Shown in pieces: positions 26,768-35,435 of a stretch of DNA of 64,000 nucleotides; within the stretch, counting starts at the first letter, position 1, and each line of letters opens with the position of its first letter. The position numbers were made by a program, and so were the translations under genes. Source of the stretch: Isosphaeraceae bacterium. Lineage in GTDB: Bacteria > Planctomycetota > Planctomycetia > Isosphaerales > Isosphaeraceae. Under the pieces are notes generated by a model. It was given only the letters and a program-made list of their open reading frames with translations, ran no database searches and was not told the DNA's origin. The stretch covers positions 1,922,001 to 1,986,000 of the forward strand of contig BPJS01000001.1 in the NCBI GenBank assembly GCA_026004735.1. The letters are read 5' to 3'.

Positions 26768-28495
26768 TCAGAAGTCGCGGGATTCGAACGCTCGGATGCC
26801 GGAGCGCAGGGGCAGCCAGGTGGCCAGCGCGCCGAGGGCGAGGCTGACGAGGAGGACCAGGGCCAGGCAGAGTCCGCCGGGCAAAGGTGGGGACGGGGGG
26901 CGGTCGAGGCTTGGGTCCAGATCGGGCAGATACCAGGGTGCCGGTACGGCCAGGAGCGTGATGACGCAGGCGATGTAGATCAGGCTCAAGACCAGGTTGA
27001 GCGTTCCGCCTAGACCGGCGGCGATCTTGGACGGGTCGTCCTGGCGGAGGTCGGGCAGCAGGGCACCCATGCCGACACTGATCGCTGCCAATCCGCTGCA
27101 TAGGACCGTCAGCGCCAGGCTGTGCAGGAGGATGACGCCGGGCGGCATGAGGAAGAGCAGGTCGCTCAGGATCACGAGCATGAGGGTCGCCACCAGGGAT
27201 AAGCCGGCGGCGAAGAGATACTTGCCCCAGAGGATCGTCCGACGGCTCATCGGCAGCAGGCCGAGGATCCAGAGGTTGCGGCCCTCGAGCGAGAGCATCG
27301 GGAAGACGAAGCGGGTTGTGAAGGTCGAGAGGATGAGGGCGGCGACCGAGAGGTTTAAGAAGCCGATGACGTGTTTCCAGAAGGCGGGCCAGACCGATTC
27401 GCCGGCGTGGAAACGTTGCATGTTGAGAAAATAAAGCCCCAGCAGCCCAAAGAAGATGAGGAACTGGGACCATTGGGCCGGATCACGGCGGAAGCTGCGC
27501 AGGTCTTTGAGGATCAGCAGGCGGGTCGGACGCGGCAGGAAGCCGAAGAGAAAGTGGAAGGCCGAATCGAGGGCATAGAGACCGTGTCGGCGACGCGCCG
27601 ACGACGCTGAGCGGCTGCGGCTCCAGCCGGTGCGGAGCCAGCCGCGGGAGAGCCAGGCCGCGAGCAGGTAGGCGGCGGCGGCGTGGGCGGCGAGGATGGC
27701 GAAGTCGTAGAGGGCTTGATCGGGCTCGCCGCGGGCAGCGGCGACCAGGCCGCGCGCCAGCCAGCGGCTGGGCAGCGCGGGCGACTGACTGGCGGAGAGG
27801 CGGTCGAGCAAGGTGTCGAGCCACTCCAGGGAGAGCGGTTGGCCGGGGGTTCCCATCAGCCGCACGGCGTAGACCAGGCCGGCCAGGATCGCCAGGGCCA
27901 GCAGCCCGCCCAGAATGGCGCGGGTCTGGCGAGGAGCGTAGCGGGCGACCAGCAGGCTCGCGACCGCACCCAGCGAGCCGGCGAGCACGACGAAGGCCGT
28001 CATATAGGGAAGCACGAGCAGGAAATACGTCCCACCGGCTCGCGCGACCATGCCGTAGGCGACCAGCATCGGGCTGCCCAGCAGAAAGAGCCCCCAGCTT
28101 GCGAAGACCAGGGCATCGCGAAACAGGTGAGCAAAGATCCGGTCCTCGCTGACCGGCAGCGTTAGTAGATATTCGGCTTCATCGCCCTGAAAGAGGCTGG
28201 CATAGACCAGAATGCCCGTGGAGACACTGAGCATCACCAGCAACGAAAGGAAGAAGAGGCCGAAGAGGTATTCGATGATCTCGTTGGTGGAGGGCAGGAT
28301 CGAGTCGATGAACCGGAAGCCGTCGCGGAACAGGGTGTAGAGCAGCCCCCAGAACAGAGCGCTCAGACCGATCACGAGAGCCACCCGCAACCATGAGCCT
28401 TCGAGCAGGTCGGCCGCGTGATGGAATCCTTGGCGCCAGCGGAGCCAGCGGAGCGCCCAGATGACGCGCTGGCGGGGCGGGCCGGCGACGCTCAT
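26768..28495 (-). CDS. ABC exporter permease (putative, two six-helix halves)
   Basis: A 575-residue polytopic membrane protein. It starts with an amphipathic segment (VIWALRWLRWRQGFHHAADLL), followed by helix clusters over residues 35-235 and 360-560, separated by a soluble stretch rich in Arg and Ser (SRSRSASSARRRHG). The pattern and the partner ATPase fit the putative ABC exporter permease families seen in planctomycetes and Firmicutes (EcsB-like/PF16949-like). The ATG at 28495 overlaps the ATPase stop by four bases; the frame open to 28867 is a shadow of the ATPase. Substrate unknown. Confidence 0.85.
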   Translation of the reverse strand: MSVAGPPRQRVIWALRWLRWRQGFHHAADLLEGSWLRVALVIGLSALFWGLLYTLFRDGFRFIDSILPSTNEIIEYLFGLFFLSLLVMLSVSTGILVYASLFQGDEAEYLLTLPVSEDRIFAHLFRDALVFASWGLFLLGSPMLVAYGMVARAGGTYFLLVLPYMTAFVVLAGSLGAVASLLVARYAPRQTRAILGGLLALAILAGLVYAVRLMGTPGQPLSLEWLDTLLDRLSASQSPALPSRWLARGLVAAARGEPDQALYDFAILAAHAAAAYLLAAWLSRGWLRTGWSRSRSASSARRRHGLYALDSAFHFLFGFLPRPTRLLILKDLRSFRRDPAQWSQFLIFFGLLGLYFLNMQRFHAGESVWPAFWKHVIGFLNLSVAALILSTFTTRFVFPMLSLEGRNLWILGLLPMSRRTILWGKYLFAAGLSLVATLMLVILSDLLFLMPPGVILLHSLALTVLCSGLAAISVGMGALLPDLRQDDPSKIAAGLGGTLNLVLSLIYIACVITLLAVPAPWYLPDLDPSLDRPPSPPLPGGLCLALVLLVSLALGALATWLPLRSGIRAFESRDF

Positions 28496-29271
28496 GACAG
28501 GACCGATCCCTCCGGAAGCGGCACGGTGGGCCGATCTCCCCCGGTCAAGCGCAAGAAAAGGTCTTCGAGCGAGCCCGAGTCGGGAGCGCGGGCGCGGAGC
28601 TCGTCCAGACTTCCCCGCGCCAGCAGGCGGCCCTGGTGGATGATGCCGATCGTGTCGGCCAACTCCTCGGCGATGGCCAGCAGATGCGTCGACATCAGGA
28701 CGGCGACCCCCGACCGAGCCTGGGAGAGAAAGACATCCTTGACGATCCGGGCGGATCGGGGATCGAGGCCCACCAATGGTTCGTCGACCACCAGAACATC
28801 CGGCTCGTGGACCAGGGCCGCCGCGAAAACCACACGCTGGCGCATCCCGTGGGAGTAGGTTTCGCAAAGCTCGTCGATGTACGAGCCGAGTTCGAAAGTT
28901 TCGATCAGCTCGGCAGTTCGGGTCGCGGCGCGGCGGCGATCGATCCCATACATCTCGACGACGAAACGGATAAACTCGCGGCCGGTTAGCTTGTTGTATA
29001 GATAGGGCTGATCCGGAATGTAGGCGATCCGTGCCCGAGCCGCGGCGCTCGTCGCCGGCACTCCAGCGATCCGAACCGTGCCTGAGGTCGGATGCAACAA
29101 TCCACAGACCATTTTGATCGTCGTCGTCTTGCCCGCCCCGTTGGGTCCCAGGAAGGCGAAAAGCTCGCCGGCGTGGAGATCCAGGTCGAGGTGGTCCACT
29201 ACCCGGCGCGAGCCGTAGACCTTAGTGACTCCCCGAAGCTCGACCAGAGCGGCCGGGTTTTGGGCGATCAA
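28492..29271 (-). CDS. ABC transporter ATP-binding protein (EcsA-like)
   Basis: A 259-residue ATPase: Walker [15 protein letters not shown], signature YSHGMRQRV, Walker B VLVVDEPLVGLD, H-loop STHLLAIAEEL. The TTG start at 29271 is supported by GGAG eight bases upstream and by the overlap of its first bases with the upstream gene's stop. It is the middle gene of a three-gene unit (anchored protein, ATPase, permease) with overlaps at both junctions. Confidence 0.93.
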   Translation of the reverse strand: MIAQNPAALVELRGVTKVYGSRRVVDHLDLDLHAGELFAFLGPNGAGKTTTIKMVCGLLHPTSGTVRIAGVPATSAAARARIAYIPDQPYLYNKLTGREFIRFVVEMYGIDRRRAATRTAELIETFELGSYIDELCETYSHGMRQRVVFAAALVHEPDVLVVDEPLVGLDPRSARIVKDVFLSQARSGVAVLMSTHLLAIAEELADTIGIIHQGRLLARGSLDELRARAPDSGSLEDLFLRLTGGDRPTVPLPEGSVLS

Positions 29272-30074
29272 GGCTCACGCTCCAGGACGATGCGACGCAG
29301 GGGAAGGGGGACTTCCTGACGGAGCACCAGCCCATCGGGTCGAACCCAGGTGCGGGCGGTCAGGGGCGCCATCCGCGTTTCGACCACGAAGGTCGGGACC
29401 GGCGTGTGATTCCAGGTGATATGCTTGCGTTCGACGACGGCGACCGTGCAGGTCTGCGCTTTACCGGTCAGCGGGTGGACCACGTGAGCCTCCCACCGCT
29501 GACCGACCTGGAGGCCCGGCATCGAGTCAAACGGACTCAACGACGATTGGACGAAACCACCAGGGCGGTACGGCAGGCTCATCCGCCACTTCCAGAGCGG
29601 GACGGGGCTGGAGGCGGACAGCTCGACGGTCGCTCCCCGACGCGTGCCGTGGACTGTCAGCAGCGACGGACCGGCCTGCTCGCGCACTTCGACGCGGAAT
29701 TGGGCCAGACCGCCCTCGGGGTCGAGTTCGGTTGAACCGTCGATCATCAAGATCGACCGAGCCTCGACCGGCGCGGGCGAGTCGGCAAGAAGGTCGCCGA
29801 CCCGAATCGTGGCTCGGCTGGAAAGTTCCAAGCCGCCACCGGCCAGCGGCTGGCTGTGGGTCCGAAGCTGCCCGACCGGCTCGAGCGCTTCCGGATTCTT
29901 CAGGTCGGCCGCCAAAATAGTCCAAGCCGTGGACGACTCCGTGGCCTGAACGACCTGGCTCAAGTCGGGCGGCGGTACGGAGACGATCTCCGGCCAGAGG
30001 TCGCGGCGCACCAGGCACACCGTGGCAATCAGCCAGGCGGTCAGGATGACGAGAGCCCCGAGGCGAGTCGGCAC
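29268..30074 (-). CDS. Membrane-anchored secreted protein of unknown function, first gene of ABC operon
   Basis: About 268 residues from a GTG at 30074; the frame is open to an ATG at 30293, but that would overlap the divergent neighbour, and the extra residues are Pro/Ala-rich and unlike a protein start. Close to the chosen start lies one hydrophobic helix (LGALVILTAWLIATVCLV), then a long extracytoplasmic region rich in beta-type sequence (VGQLRTHSQPL, LTVHGTRRGATVEL, WRMSLPYRPGG, TWVRPDGLVLRQEVPLP). It looks like a periplasmic domain recording or stabilising something for the exporter. I do not recognise the family. Overlaps the ATPase by four bases. The start is uncertain. Confidence 0.75.
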   Translation of the reverse strand: MPTRLGALVILTAWLIATVCLVRRDLWPEIVSVPPPDLSQVVQATESSTAWTILAADLKNPEALEPVGQLRTHSQPLAGGGLELSSRATIRVGDLLADSPAPVEARSILMIDGSTELDPEGGLAQFRVEVREQAGPSLLTVHGTRRGATVELSASSPVPLWKWRMSLPYRPGGFVQSSLSPFDSMPGLQVGQRWEAHVVHPLTGKAQTCTVAVVERKHITWNHTPVPTFVVETRMAPLTARTWVRPDGLVLRQEVPLPLRRIVLEREP

Positions 30075-30207
30075 GGTCGGGCAGCCCCCTGGGAGTTCGA
30101 GCAACGCGAGAAGAAGGATTGACCCGCCCTGATGATCAGCATATGGTTCGAGCGCTCTCGCCTCCAGGCCGGCGGCGGGTGATGCGCCCGAGAGGGCCGG
30201 AGCAGGT

Positions 30208-30918
30208 ATGGCACGGCGGCGCCAGGTCGGAAAAGCTCTCTGGGGAGCGGCCGCGACCGTGGCCGTCGTCGCCGGATTATTGTACGCGGCCATTGGCCAC
30301 CGTCCGAGTTTCTACCCCCCGAGCGAAGCTTCGACGCCTCAGCGCCGGCAGCAGGCCGCCAACTTCGTCCAGCACAGCCTCCAACTACGCAACGACGCAG
30401 TCAACGAAGAACGCTGGGAGGCCGTCTTCACCCAGGACGAGGTCAACGCCTGGCTCGCCGAGGATCTGAAGTCGCAGTTTCCGGACCTGCTGCCGGAGTC
30501 GATCCGCGAGCCCCGGATCGTCTTCGAGGCCGACCGGGCCACGATCGCGCTCACTTACGAAGAAGGATGGATTCGGGGGGTGCTGTGGGCGGTGGTCCGG
30601 GTGGGGACGGGGGCTGAGAACGCCGTCGAGCTCGAGGTCGAGACGCTGCGGCTGGGCATGCTCCCGCTGCCCGACGTGCTCTTGATCGACTGGATCAAGG
30701 CCAGCCCAGCCCTGCCGCTGAGCTGGACCCGACGCGACGGCCACGTCGTCGCCGTCCTCCGCCTCGAGCCACGCCGCCGAGGCCGCACCCTGCGAATCGA
30801 CGACGTGCGGTTCACGGAGGGCCGGATGCGCGTCCTGGGACACAGCGAGACCGAGATGACTGCGTTCCGCGAACCGGCCGCCGACCCCGTCCTCCGGATC
30901 CCTCAACAATCGCTTTGA
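30208..30918 (+). CDS. Anchored periplasmic protein, unknown function
   Basis: A 236-residue protein with a basic N terminus (ARRRQVGKALW), one helix (GAAATVAVVAGLLYAAIG, residues 12-30) and an exported domain. The domain has WEAVFTQDEVNAWLAEDLKSQFPDLLP followed by strands (IVFEADRATIALTY, AVELEVETLRLGMLPLP), resembling the layout of YpmS/DUF2140-type anchored lipid-binding-like domains, though this is only a resemblance. It is divergent to the ABC operon; the 3' end overlaps the next minus-strand gene by 16 bases. Confidence 0.82.
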   Translation: MARRRQVGKALWGAAATVAVVAGLLYAAIGHRPSFYPPSEASTPQRRQQAANFVQHSLQLRNDAVNEERWEAVFTQDEVNAWLAEDLKSQFPDLLPESIREPRIVFEADRATIALTYEEGWIRGVLWAVVRVGTGAENAVELEVETLRLGMLPLPDVLLIDWIKASPALPLSWTRRDGHVVAVLRLEPRRRGRTLRIDDVRFTEGRMRVLGHSETEMTAFREPAADPVLRIPQQSL

Positions 30919-31340
30919 TAAATCAGACGCCAGACCGGCCCGCGGGGCGACTGGTCAGTGGTCCGCTCCAAGCTGATCGTCCCATTGAACCGGACTCCGG
31001 CGAGCACGACCCGAAGCCGTTCCGGGGACGTCTGACTGAGGGTCGCCCGGCCGGCGTCAATCCGGCGCACCGAGCCGCGGCCCCCCGAAACCGGTCCTTC
31101 ATAATCGAGATACGACCGGCGGTGGCGGGCTAGCTCCGGGACCAGCACCGGTTCGGAGGTGTTGTCCGGCAGCCGATCGAGCGCGAATGTTCGCAGCCGC
31201 TCCTGACCATCGTCGATCATCAAGTCGAAGTGCGGCGACGGCCAGTCGTGCTCCAGCACGACGAAACGGCGGGGAAGATCCCCCAGGTTCGCATCGCCCT
31301 TGCCAGACGTTCCGGCTACAATAGGTGGACACTCCGACAT
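30903..31340 (-). CDS. LigD-type 3'-phosphoesterase domain protein
   Basis: A 145-residue stand-alone protein resembling the N-terminal phosphoesterase domain of DNA ligase D. The opening block RFVVLEHDWPSPHFDLMIDDG followed by LRTFALDRLP is the marker (H-D...HFDLM, His and Asp metal-site residues). The middle LDYEGPVSGGRGSVRRIDAG matches the DYEGxIPxGxYG region. In LigD this domain trims 3' ends in end joining. No Ku or ligase gene is in the window. I chose the ATG at 31340 (GGAG nine bases upstream); the longer frame to 31562 is antisense to the ferritin gene. Confidence 0.8.
   Translation of the reverse strand: MSECPPIVAGTSGKGDANLGDLPRRFVVLEHDWPSPHFDLMIDDGQERLRTFALDRLPDNTSEPVLVPELARHRRSYLDYEGPVSGGRGSVRRIDAGRATLSQTSPERLRVVLAGVRFNGTISLERTTDQSPRGPVWRLIYQSDC
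31317..31322 (+). promoter_or_regulatory. Possible -10 element of the ferritin-like gene
   Basis: GCTACAATAGG, with TACAAT about 75 bases before the ATG at 31398. No clear -35. It would lie within the 5' end of the divergent LigD-type gene. Confidence 0.3.
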
Positions 31341-31397
31341 GACCGGCTGCTCCATGGCCTGCTGAGGCGGCCCATCTTCGTTTGCGAGAGAAGACCC

Positions 31398-31859
31398 ATG
31401 AACCGGACCGCGATGATCGACAAGCTGAACGAGATCCTGAAGTGGGAGTACGCGGGTCTGATTCAGTACACGCAGTACAGCTTCGTGCTGCAAGACTTGT
31501 GGCGCGGGGTCTACGCCGAGGAGTTCCGCGAAAGCGGCGAAGAAGCCCTGAAACACGCCCACAAAGTCGGCGACAAGATTGTCGCGCTAGGCGGCGTGAC
31601 GACGGTCGAGCGCGGAGAGGTCAAGCAGACGCTCGACCTGCACGAGATGCTCGAATACTCCCTGGAGATGGAACTGCGCCACGTCCGGCTTTACTCGGAA
31701 GCCCTGGCGCTGTGCGACGAAAACGACGTCGCGTTGCGGGTGATGTTGGAAGATCTCTGCCTCGAAGAACAAGAAGGCGCCGATAAGCTGGCTAAGATCT
31801 TGAAGAAGAACGACCTTTCACTGGCCGTTACCGGCAAAGCCCAGCATCGGGCCGGCTAA
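31398..31859 (+). CDS. Ferritin-like / bacterioferritin-type protein
   Basis: A 153-residue four-helix protein. Helix 1 has KWEYAGLIQYTQYSF, helix 2 RESGEEALKHAHKVGDKIVALGG, helix 3 LEYSLEMELRHVRLYSEAL, helix 4 LEDLCLEEQEGADKLAKIL. Glu and His residues fit a di-iron site. The heme-ligand Met of classical bacterioferritin (DEMKHA) is replaced by EALKHA, and the helix 4 His is missing, so heme binding is unlikely and the iron site may be atypical; similar forms exist in cyanobacteria and planctomycetes. The ATG at 31398 is chosen; the longer frame from 31230 is antisense to the LigD-type gene. Confidence 0.9.
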   Translation: MNRTAMIDKLNEILKWEYAGLIQYTQYSFVLQDLWRGVYAEEFRESGEEALKHAHKVGDKIVALGGVTTVERGEVKQTLDLHEMLEYSLEMELRHVRLYSEALALCDENDVALRVMLEDLCLEEQEGADKLAKILKKNDLSLAVTGKAQHRAG

Positions 31860-31951
31860 CCGTCTGGGGCCTGAAGTCGGCACCCACCGACGGTTCGACG
31901 GTTCAGGCCCACAACCATCGCGGGGTTCTCACCCAGCCTTAATCGTTTCGA

Positions 31952-32272
31952 TCAACCAGCTTCGGCCTGCCGGTCGGCAGGACGATACCGCATCGGAGGC
32001 GTTTCCGGTGCGGTAAAGCTCAGGATCTCTGGCGACGGAGAGCCGCTACCGCCTCCCGCCGAACGCATCATCGAGCCGAAGAGAGACGCCAATTGAGCCA
32101 TCTGGGAGGAGTCGAGCGTCAGCCGGCGTTGGTCGAACCAGCCGATTCCATTGGCGAGATGCTGTTCGCACAACTCGAACCGCGGCGCCGATGAGGCCGA
32201 CTGGTCAAGACGGACCACAACTCGTCGGTCCGGCGTCAAGCCCGGCAATTCGGCGATAAGGACCGTGGGCAT
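31952..32272 (-). CDS. Small conserved-looking hypothetical protein
   Basis: A 106-residue acidic-to-neutral protein with no membrane segment. The core RVVVRLDQ...RFELCEQHLANGIGWFDQRRLTLDSSQMAQLASLF alternates like a small beta-sheet plus helix; the tail is Ser/Pro-rich and disordered. The GWF-Q-R block resembles a short planctomycete protein type, but I cannot name a function. AGG lies eight bases before the ATG. Confidence 0.65.
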   Translation of the reverse strand: MPTVLIAELPGLTPDRRVVVRLDQSASSAPRFELCEQHLANGIGWFDQRRLTLDSSQMAQLASLFGSMMRSAGGGSGSPSPEILSFTAPETPPMRYRPADRQAEAG

Positions 32273-32526
32273 AGCTCGACCTAAACACGATGCGATTGAG
32301 ATTCAGTATCAGCAGTTTATCGACGGCATGGGAGCTGGGTCAAGGGGAGTCTGAGGCGTGGGGCAGGGTCGGTGGGGCGGTTCGACCGATCTGGTTGAAT
32401 CAGGATCAAATTTTTTGGAATGGGCCAGGGTTGTGACGCCTATGTAGGTAGGGGCCGCTGAGGCGCGGGTCATCGAAGCAACGCGTTCGCGTCCCGAGGT
32501 GCGGCGATCGCCGCAGGAGGGATCGA

Positions 32527-34188
32527 GTGGCGACCCGTTCCGGAGCGCTGAGCGAGGGTGAGGTTGTCGAGCATTTGCTGGCGCTGTTGCGCTTGAGTGC
32601 CCAGCGTCTCGAGTTGGTCGATTTTTTGGAGCAGGCCCTGGCGATTCTGAGCGGCTGGACTGGTTTGGGGTTGAAGCCCGGCGGTTGCGTCTACTTACTG
32701 GACAAGCCGGGGGGCTGGCTGCGGGCGGTGGTCCGGTCGGGTCTGGCCGACCATCTGATGCTCTCGCCCCGGGAGTTGCCGGACGACCCGGCGTTGTGGG
32801 GCGCGTGCGACGAGGCCGTCGCGGATCGGTTTGTTCGCTGGGATTCGTTTCCCGCGGCGGCCCGACGGGACGGATGGCTTCCCCGGCCGCTGGTCTTTCC
32901 GATCGCGACGGAAGAGCGACGGCTCGGTCTGCTCGTTCTGTTTGCGGACCCGGCCGCGGAGAGTCTGGCGGCGAAACAAGGGCTGGCGGGCGGAATTGTG
33001 AACTTGCTGGCGGGGATGATTGCGCGGCTGTGCGCTGAGGAGTCGCTGCGGGCCAGCCAGGAGCGGTTCGACCTGGCGGTTCGAGGCACGGACGCGGGAA
33101 TCTGGGACTGGGATCTGAGGACCAATCGTGTGTATTACTCGCCGCGCTGGAAGGGGATGCTCGGCTACGCGGACTGGGAAATCGGCGAGGAGTTCGCGGA
33201 GTGGGAGAGTCGGTTGCACCCGGAGGATCGGGCGCGGGCCAAAGCGCGGATCCGGGATTATTTGGAGGGCCGGCGGCCGGATTACGAGTTGGAGCATCGG
33301 CTCCGTCATCGCGATGGAACGTATCGTTGGATCCTGGCGCGGGGTGCGGCGGTCTACGACACGCGGGGCAATCCGGTGCGGATGGTAGGCTCGCACCTGG
33401 ACATCACCGAGCGGCGGCGGGTCGAGCAGCGGCTCAGCGAGCAAGCGGCGGGCATGCAAGCGGCGCGGAGGATTCAGCAGCGGCTGCTTCCGCAACGGCC
33501 ACCGCTGGTTGCCGGAATCGAGGTGGCCGGGGCTTCGCGCCCCGCGGAGGAGACCGGCGGCGACTTTTTCGACTTCTTCGCCCTAGAGGGCGGACGGCTT
33601 GGGCTATGCGTCGCTGACGTGAGCGGTCATGGGTACGAATCGGCCTTGTTGATGGCAACCACGGCCGCCCGAATTCGGTCGTATTTGGAGTTTCCTCTCG
33701 GGTTGCAGGAGCTCGTGGAGCGAACCAATCGGGCGCTTGAGCGGGAGACCGATGGCGAGCGATTCGTTACGATGACGCTTGTCTGGGTCGATCCGGTCGC
33801 CGGCGAACTGCGGTTTGTCAACGCCGGTAATCCGGCGGGGCTGGTCCTGAGCGTCGATGGGGAGCTGCGAGCGCGTCTCGTGAGTGAGGCTCCGCCGCTG
33901 GCCGTCTGGCCTGAGAGTCGGTTTGATCCGGGGGGGCCGATTCGGCTCGAACCGGGCGACCTGATCGTCTTGTTTACCGACGGCGTGATCGAGGCCGCCT
34001 GGCCCGAGGGCGAACTGGTCGGCGAGGATCAGATCCGGGCACGGATCGCGGCGCTACGGGATCGGCCGTGCTCGGAAATCGTCGAAGCACTGCTCGATCC
34101 AGTGGTTCCGTCGTCCGGAATTACGCAGCCGCTGGATGACCTGACGGCGGTCGTCCTGCGGTATGTGGGGATCAGCCCCGACGACTGA
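32527..34188 (+). CDS. GAF-PAS sensor with C-terminal PP2C/SpoIIE phosphatase domain
   Basis: A 553-residue cytoplasmic regulator. Residues about 15-175 look like a GAF domain, 180-300 a PAS/PAC domain (WDWDLRTNRVYYSPRWKGMLGY and HRDGTYRWILARGAAVYD), and from about 320 a serine phosphatase of the RsbU/SpoIIE type. Its metal residues are in EETGGDFFDFF, ADVSGHGYESALL and LFTDGVIEA. Such proteins usually dephosphorylate an anti-sigma-factor antagonist in partner-switching pathways. No STAS protein or HPK-like kinase is adjacent. The GTG at 32527 is supported by GGAGG seven bases upstream. Confidence 0.95.
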   Translation: MATRSGALSEGEVVEHLLALLRLSAQRLELVDFLEQALAILSGWTGLGLKPGGCVYLLDKPGGWLRAVVRSGLADHLMLSPRELPDDPALWGACDEAVADRFVRWDSFPAAARRDGWLPRPLVFPIATEERRLGLLVLFADPAAESLAAKQGLAGGIVNLLAGMIARLCAEESLRASQERFDLAVRGTDAGIWDWDLRTNRVYYSPRWKGMLGYADWEIGEEFAEWESRLHPEDRARAKARIRDYLEGRRPDYELEHRLRHRDGTYRWILARGAAVYDTRGNPVRMVGSHLDITERRRVEQRLSEQAAGMQAARRIQQRLLPQRPPLVAGIEVAGASRPAEETGGDFFDFFALEGGRLGLCVADVSGHGYESALLMATTAARIRSYLEFPLGLQELVERTNRALERETDGERFVTMTLVWVDPVAGELRFVNAGNPAGLVLSVDGELRARLVSEAPPLAVWPESRFDPGGPIRLEPGDLIVLFTDGVIEAAWPEGELVGEDQIRARIAALRDRPCSEIVEALLDPVVPSSGITQPLDDLTAVVLRYVGISPDD

Positions 34189-34412
34189 TCGAGCCGCCGG
34201 TTGGCCCAATCCTGCGGCCGATCGAGCGAATAGCCTACCGAACTGAACCCAAGTGTCCCCGCGGGTGTCGGACGAGAGTACGCCCAAGCGGGTTCTAAGA
34301 ACAGGCTCGGAATGGACGTCATCCAGATACGAGTCGCCAAATCGGTCGACTGGTTGGATCGTCAAACCTGCTTAAATCCGGCCGTCAGCGTCGTTGTTGT
34401 GGAGCGATTCTC

Positions 34413-34718
34413 ATGAGTTCCTGGTGGGAGAAAGGTCAGGACTTGGGCACGCTGGTGCGAGAATTGGCCTGGGATGCTCAGGATGTTCTCTCGCGACCTG
34501 CTTCAAAGGACTGCCGGCGGATGGGCCCTCTGGTCGCTCGTATCGAGGCACTTTTGCGTAGCTTGAGCCATCAGAAGGGGACGGAACTGTACCGCTGGTT
34601 GGTGAACCTCCGCGCGGTCCTGATCGACGCATCGCTCCAGCATCCAGCCTGTTTGAGCCTGGATGACGCAGGCTCCGGATTTCATCCGGCCGGGCCAGAG
34701 ATTCCGGCCGGCTGCTAG
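34413..34718 (+). CDS. Small hypothetical protein
   Basis: A 101-residue hydrophilic, mainly helical protein (WWEKGQDLGTLVRELAWDAQDVLS, LVARIEALLRSL, ELYRWLVNLRAVLIDASL). No recognised domain. GGAG lies about nine bases before the ATG. The C-terminal 30 residues look disordered. Gene status rests only on frame and composition. Confidence 0.5.
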   Translation: MSSWWEKGQDLGTLVRELAWDAQDVLSRPASKDCRRMGPLVARIEALLRSLSHQKGTELYRWLVNLRAVLIDASLQHPACLSLDDAGSGFHPAGPEIPAGC

Positions 34719-34779
34719 AGGCGGACGTGCCACGGGGCCTCGAGCGATCGCCGGCGATCGCTCGAGGCGTCCCCCGGGA

Positions 34780-35412
34780 TCAGCCAGTTTGGCCGGTCGG
34801 CGGTTCGACGGCCGGGAACCGTCTCCGCGATCGCAAGCGACCAAGGCCCGGGGGCGGACCGAGGACCAGCGAGGCCACGAAGGCCTCCCGCACGCGCTGC
34901 GGATGACGGAAGGCTTCCTGGAGTTGGGTGGCTGTGATCGGGGCAAGTTCGGTCGGACTTTCCACCACCGCGGCGCCCGCGGAATCGGGGCTTGAGGCCG
35001 GGCTGGCCAGGGGACCGGACACGCGGATGGCTCCCACGGCCGGCGTCCGGCGCCCGCTCGGTTCGGCAGGCGGTTTGCGGCCGCGTGTCGACTCGTTGGA
35101 ACGACGCGCGGATGGACGCGACGGCCGGGACCGCGACCCGCGAGAGGATGGAGACGGCTCGACGAACACAATACCGCCAGGCTGACGGGTCTGGGGATCG
35201 ACGACGACCAGACCCGAGGGGTTCGAGTAGGTCGGGCTGCCGCCGCGTGTGCGCGGTGGCAGACGGTCGGGGCGAGGGCCCAAGGGGTCTTCCAGACCGC
35301 GGCGGGATGCGTTGGCAGCGCTCTCGCGATTGGCCAGTTGTCCCAGCACCCACAGAAGCAGGAAAACGCCGGGAATGATTAGCTTGAAGAACGCGTCGGC
35401 ATCGGGATTCAT
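34780..35412 (-). CDS. Membrane-anchored low-complexity protein downstream of floA
   Basis: A 210-residue protein with one N-terminal helix (LIIPGVFLLLWVLGQLA, residues 11-27). It is followed by about 120 residues rich in Pro, Arg and Ser, with a short ordered patch (YSNPSGLVVVDPQTRQPGGIVFVEP), and a C-terminal segment ITATQLQEAFRHPQRVREAFVASLVLGPPPGL. The last segment looks like a folded helix hairpin. No family recognised. It starts 23 bases after floA ends and probably belongs to the same transcript, so it may act with the flotillin. Confidence 0.75.
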   Translation of the reverse strand: MNPDADAFFKLIIPGVFLLLWVLGQLANRESAANASRRGLEDPLGPRPDRLPPRTRGGSPTYSNPSGLVVVDPQTRQPGGIVFVEPSPSSRGSRSRPSRPSARRSNESTRGRKPPAEPSGRRTPAVGAIRVSGPLASPASSPDSAGAAVVESPTELAPITATQLQEAFRHPQRVREAFVASLVLGPPPGLGRLRSRRRFPAVEPPTGQTG

Positions 35413-35435
35413 GGGACGTCGAGCCGGCCAGGGGT

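Noticed and set aside
26780..26800. GGGATTCGAAC, like a tRNA T arm
   Set aside because: It lies in the last codons of the ABC permease and no acceptor or anticodon arm can be drawn.
28496..28867. N-terminal extension of the ABC permease frame
   Set aside because: Shadow of the ATPase gene; an ATGA overlap gives a normal start.
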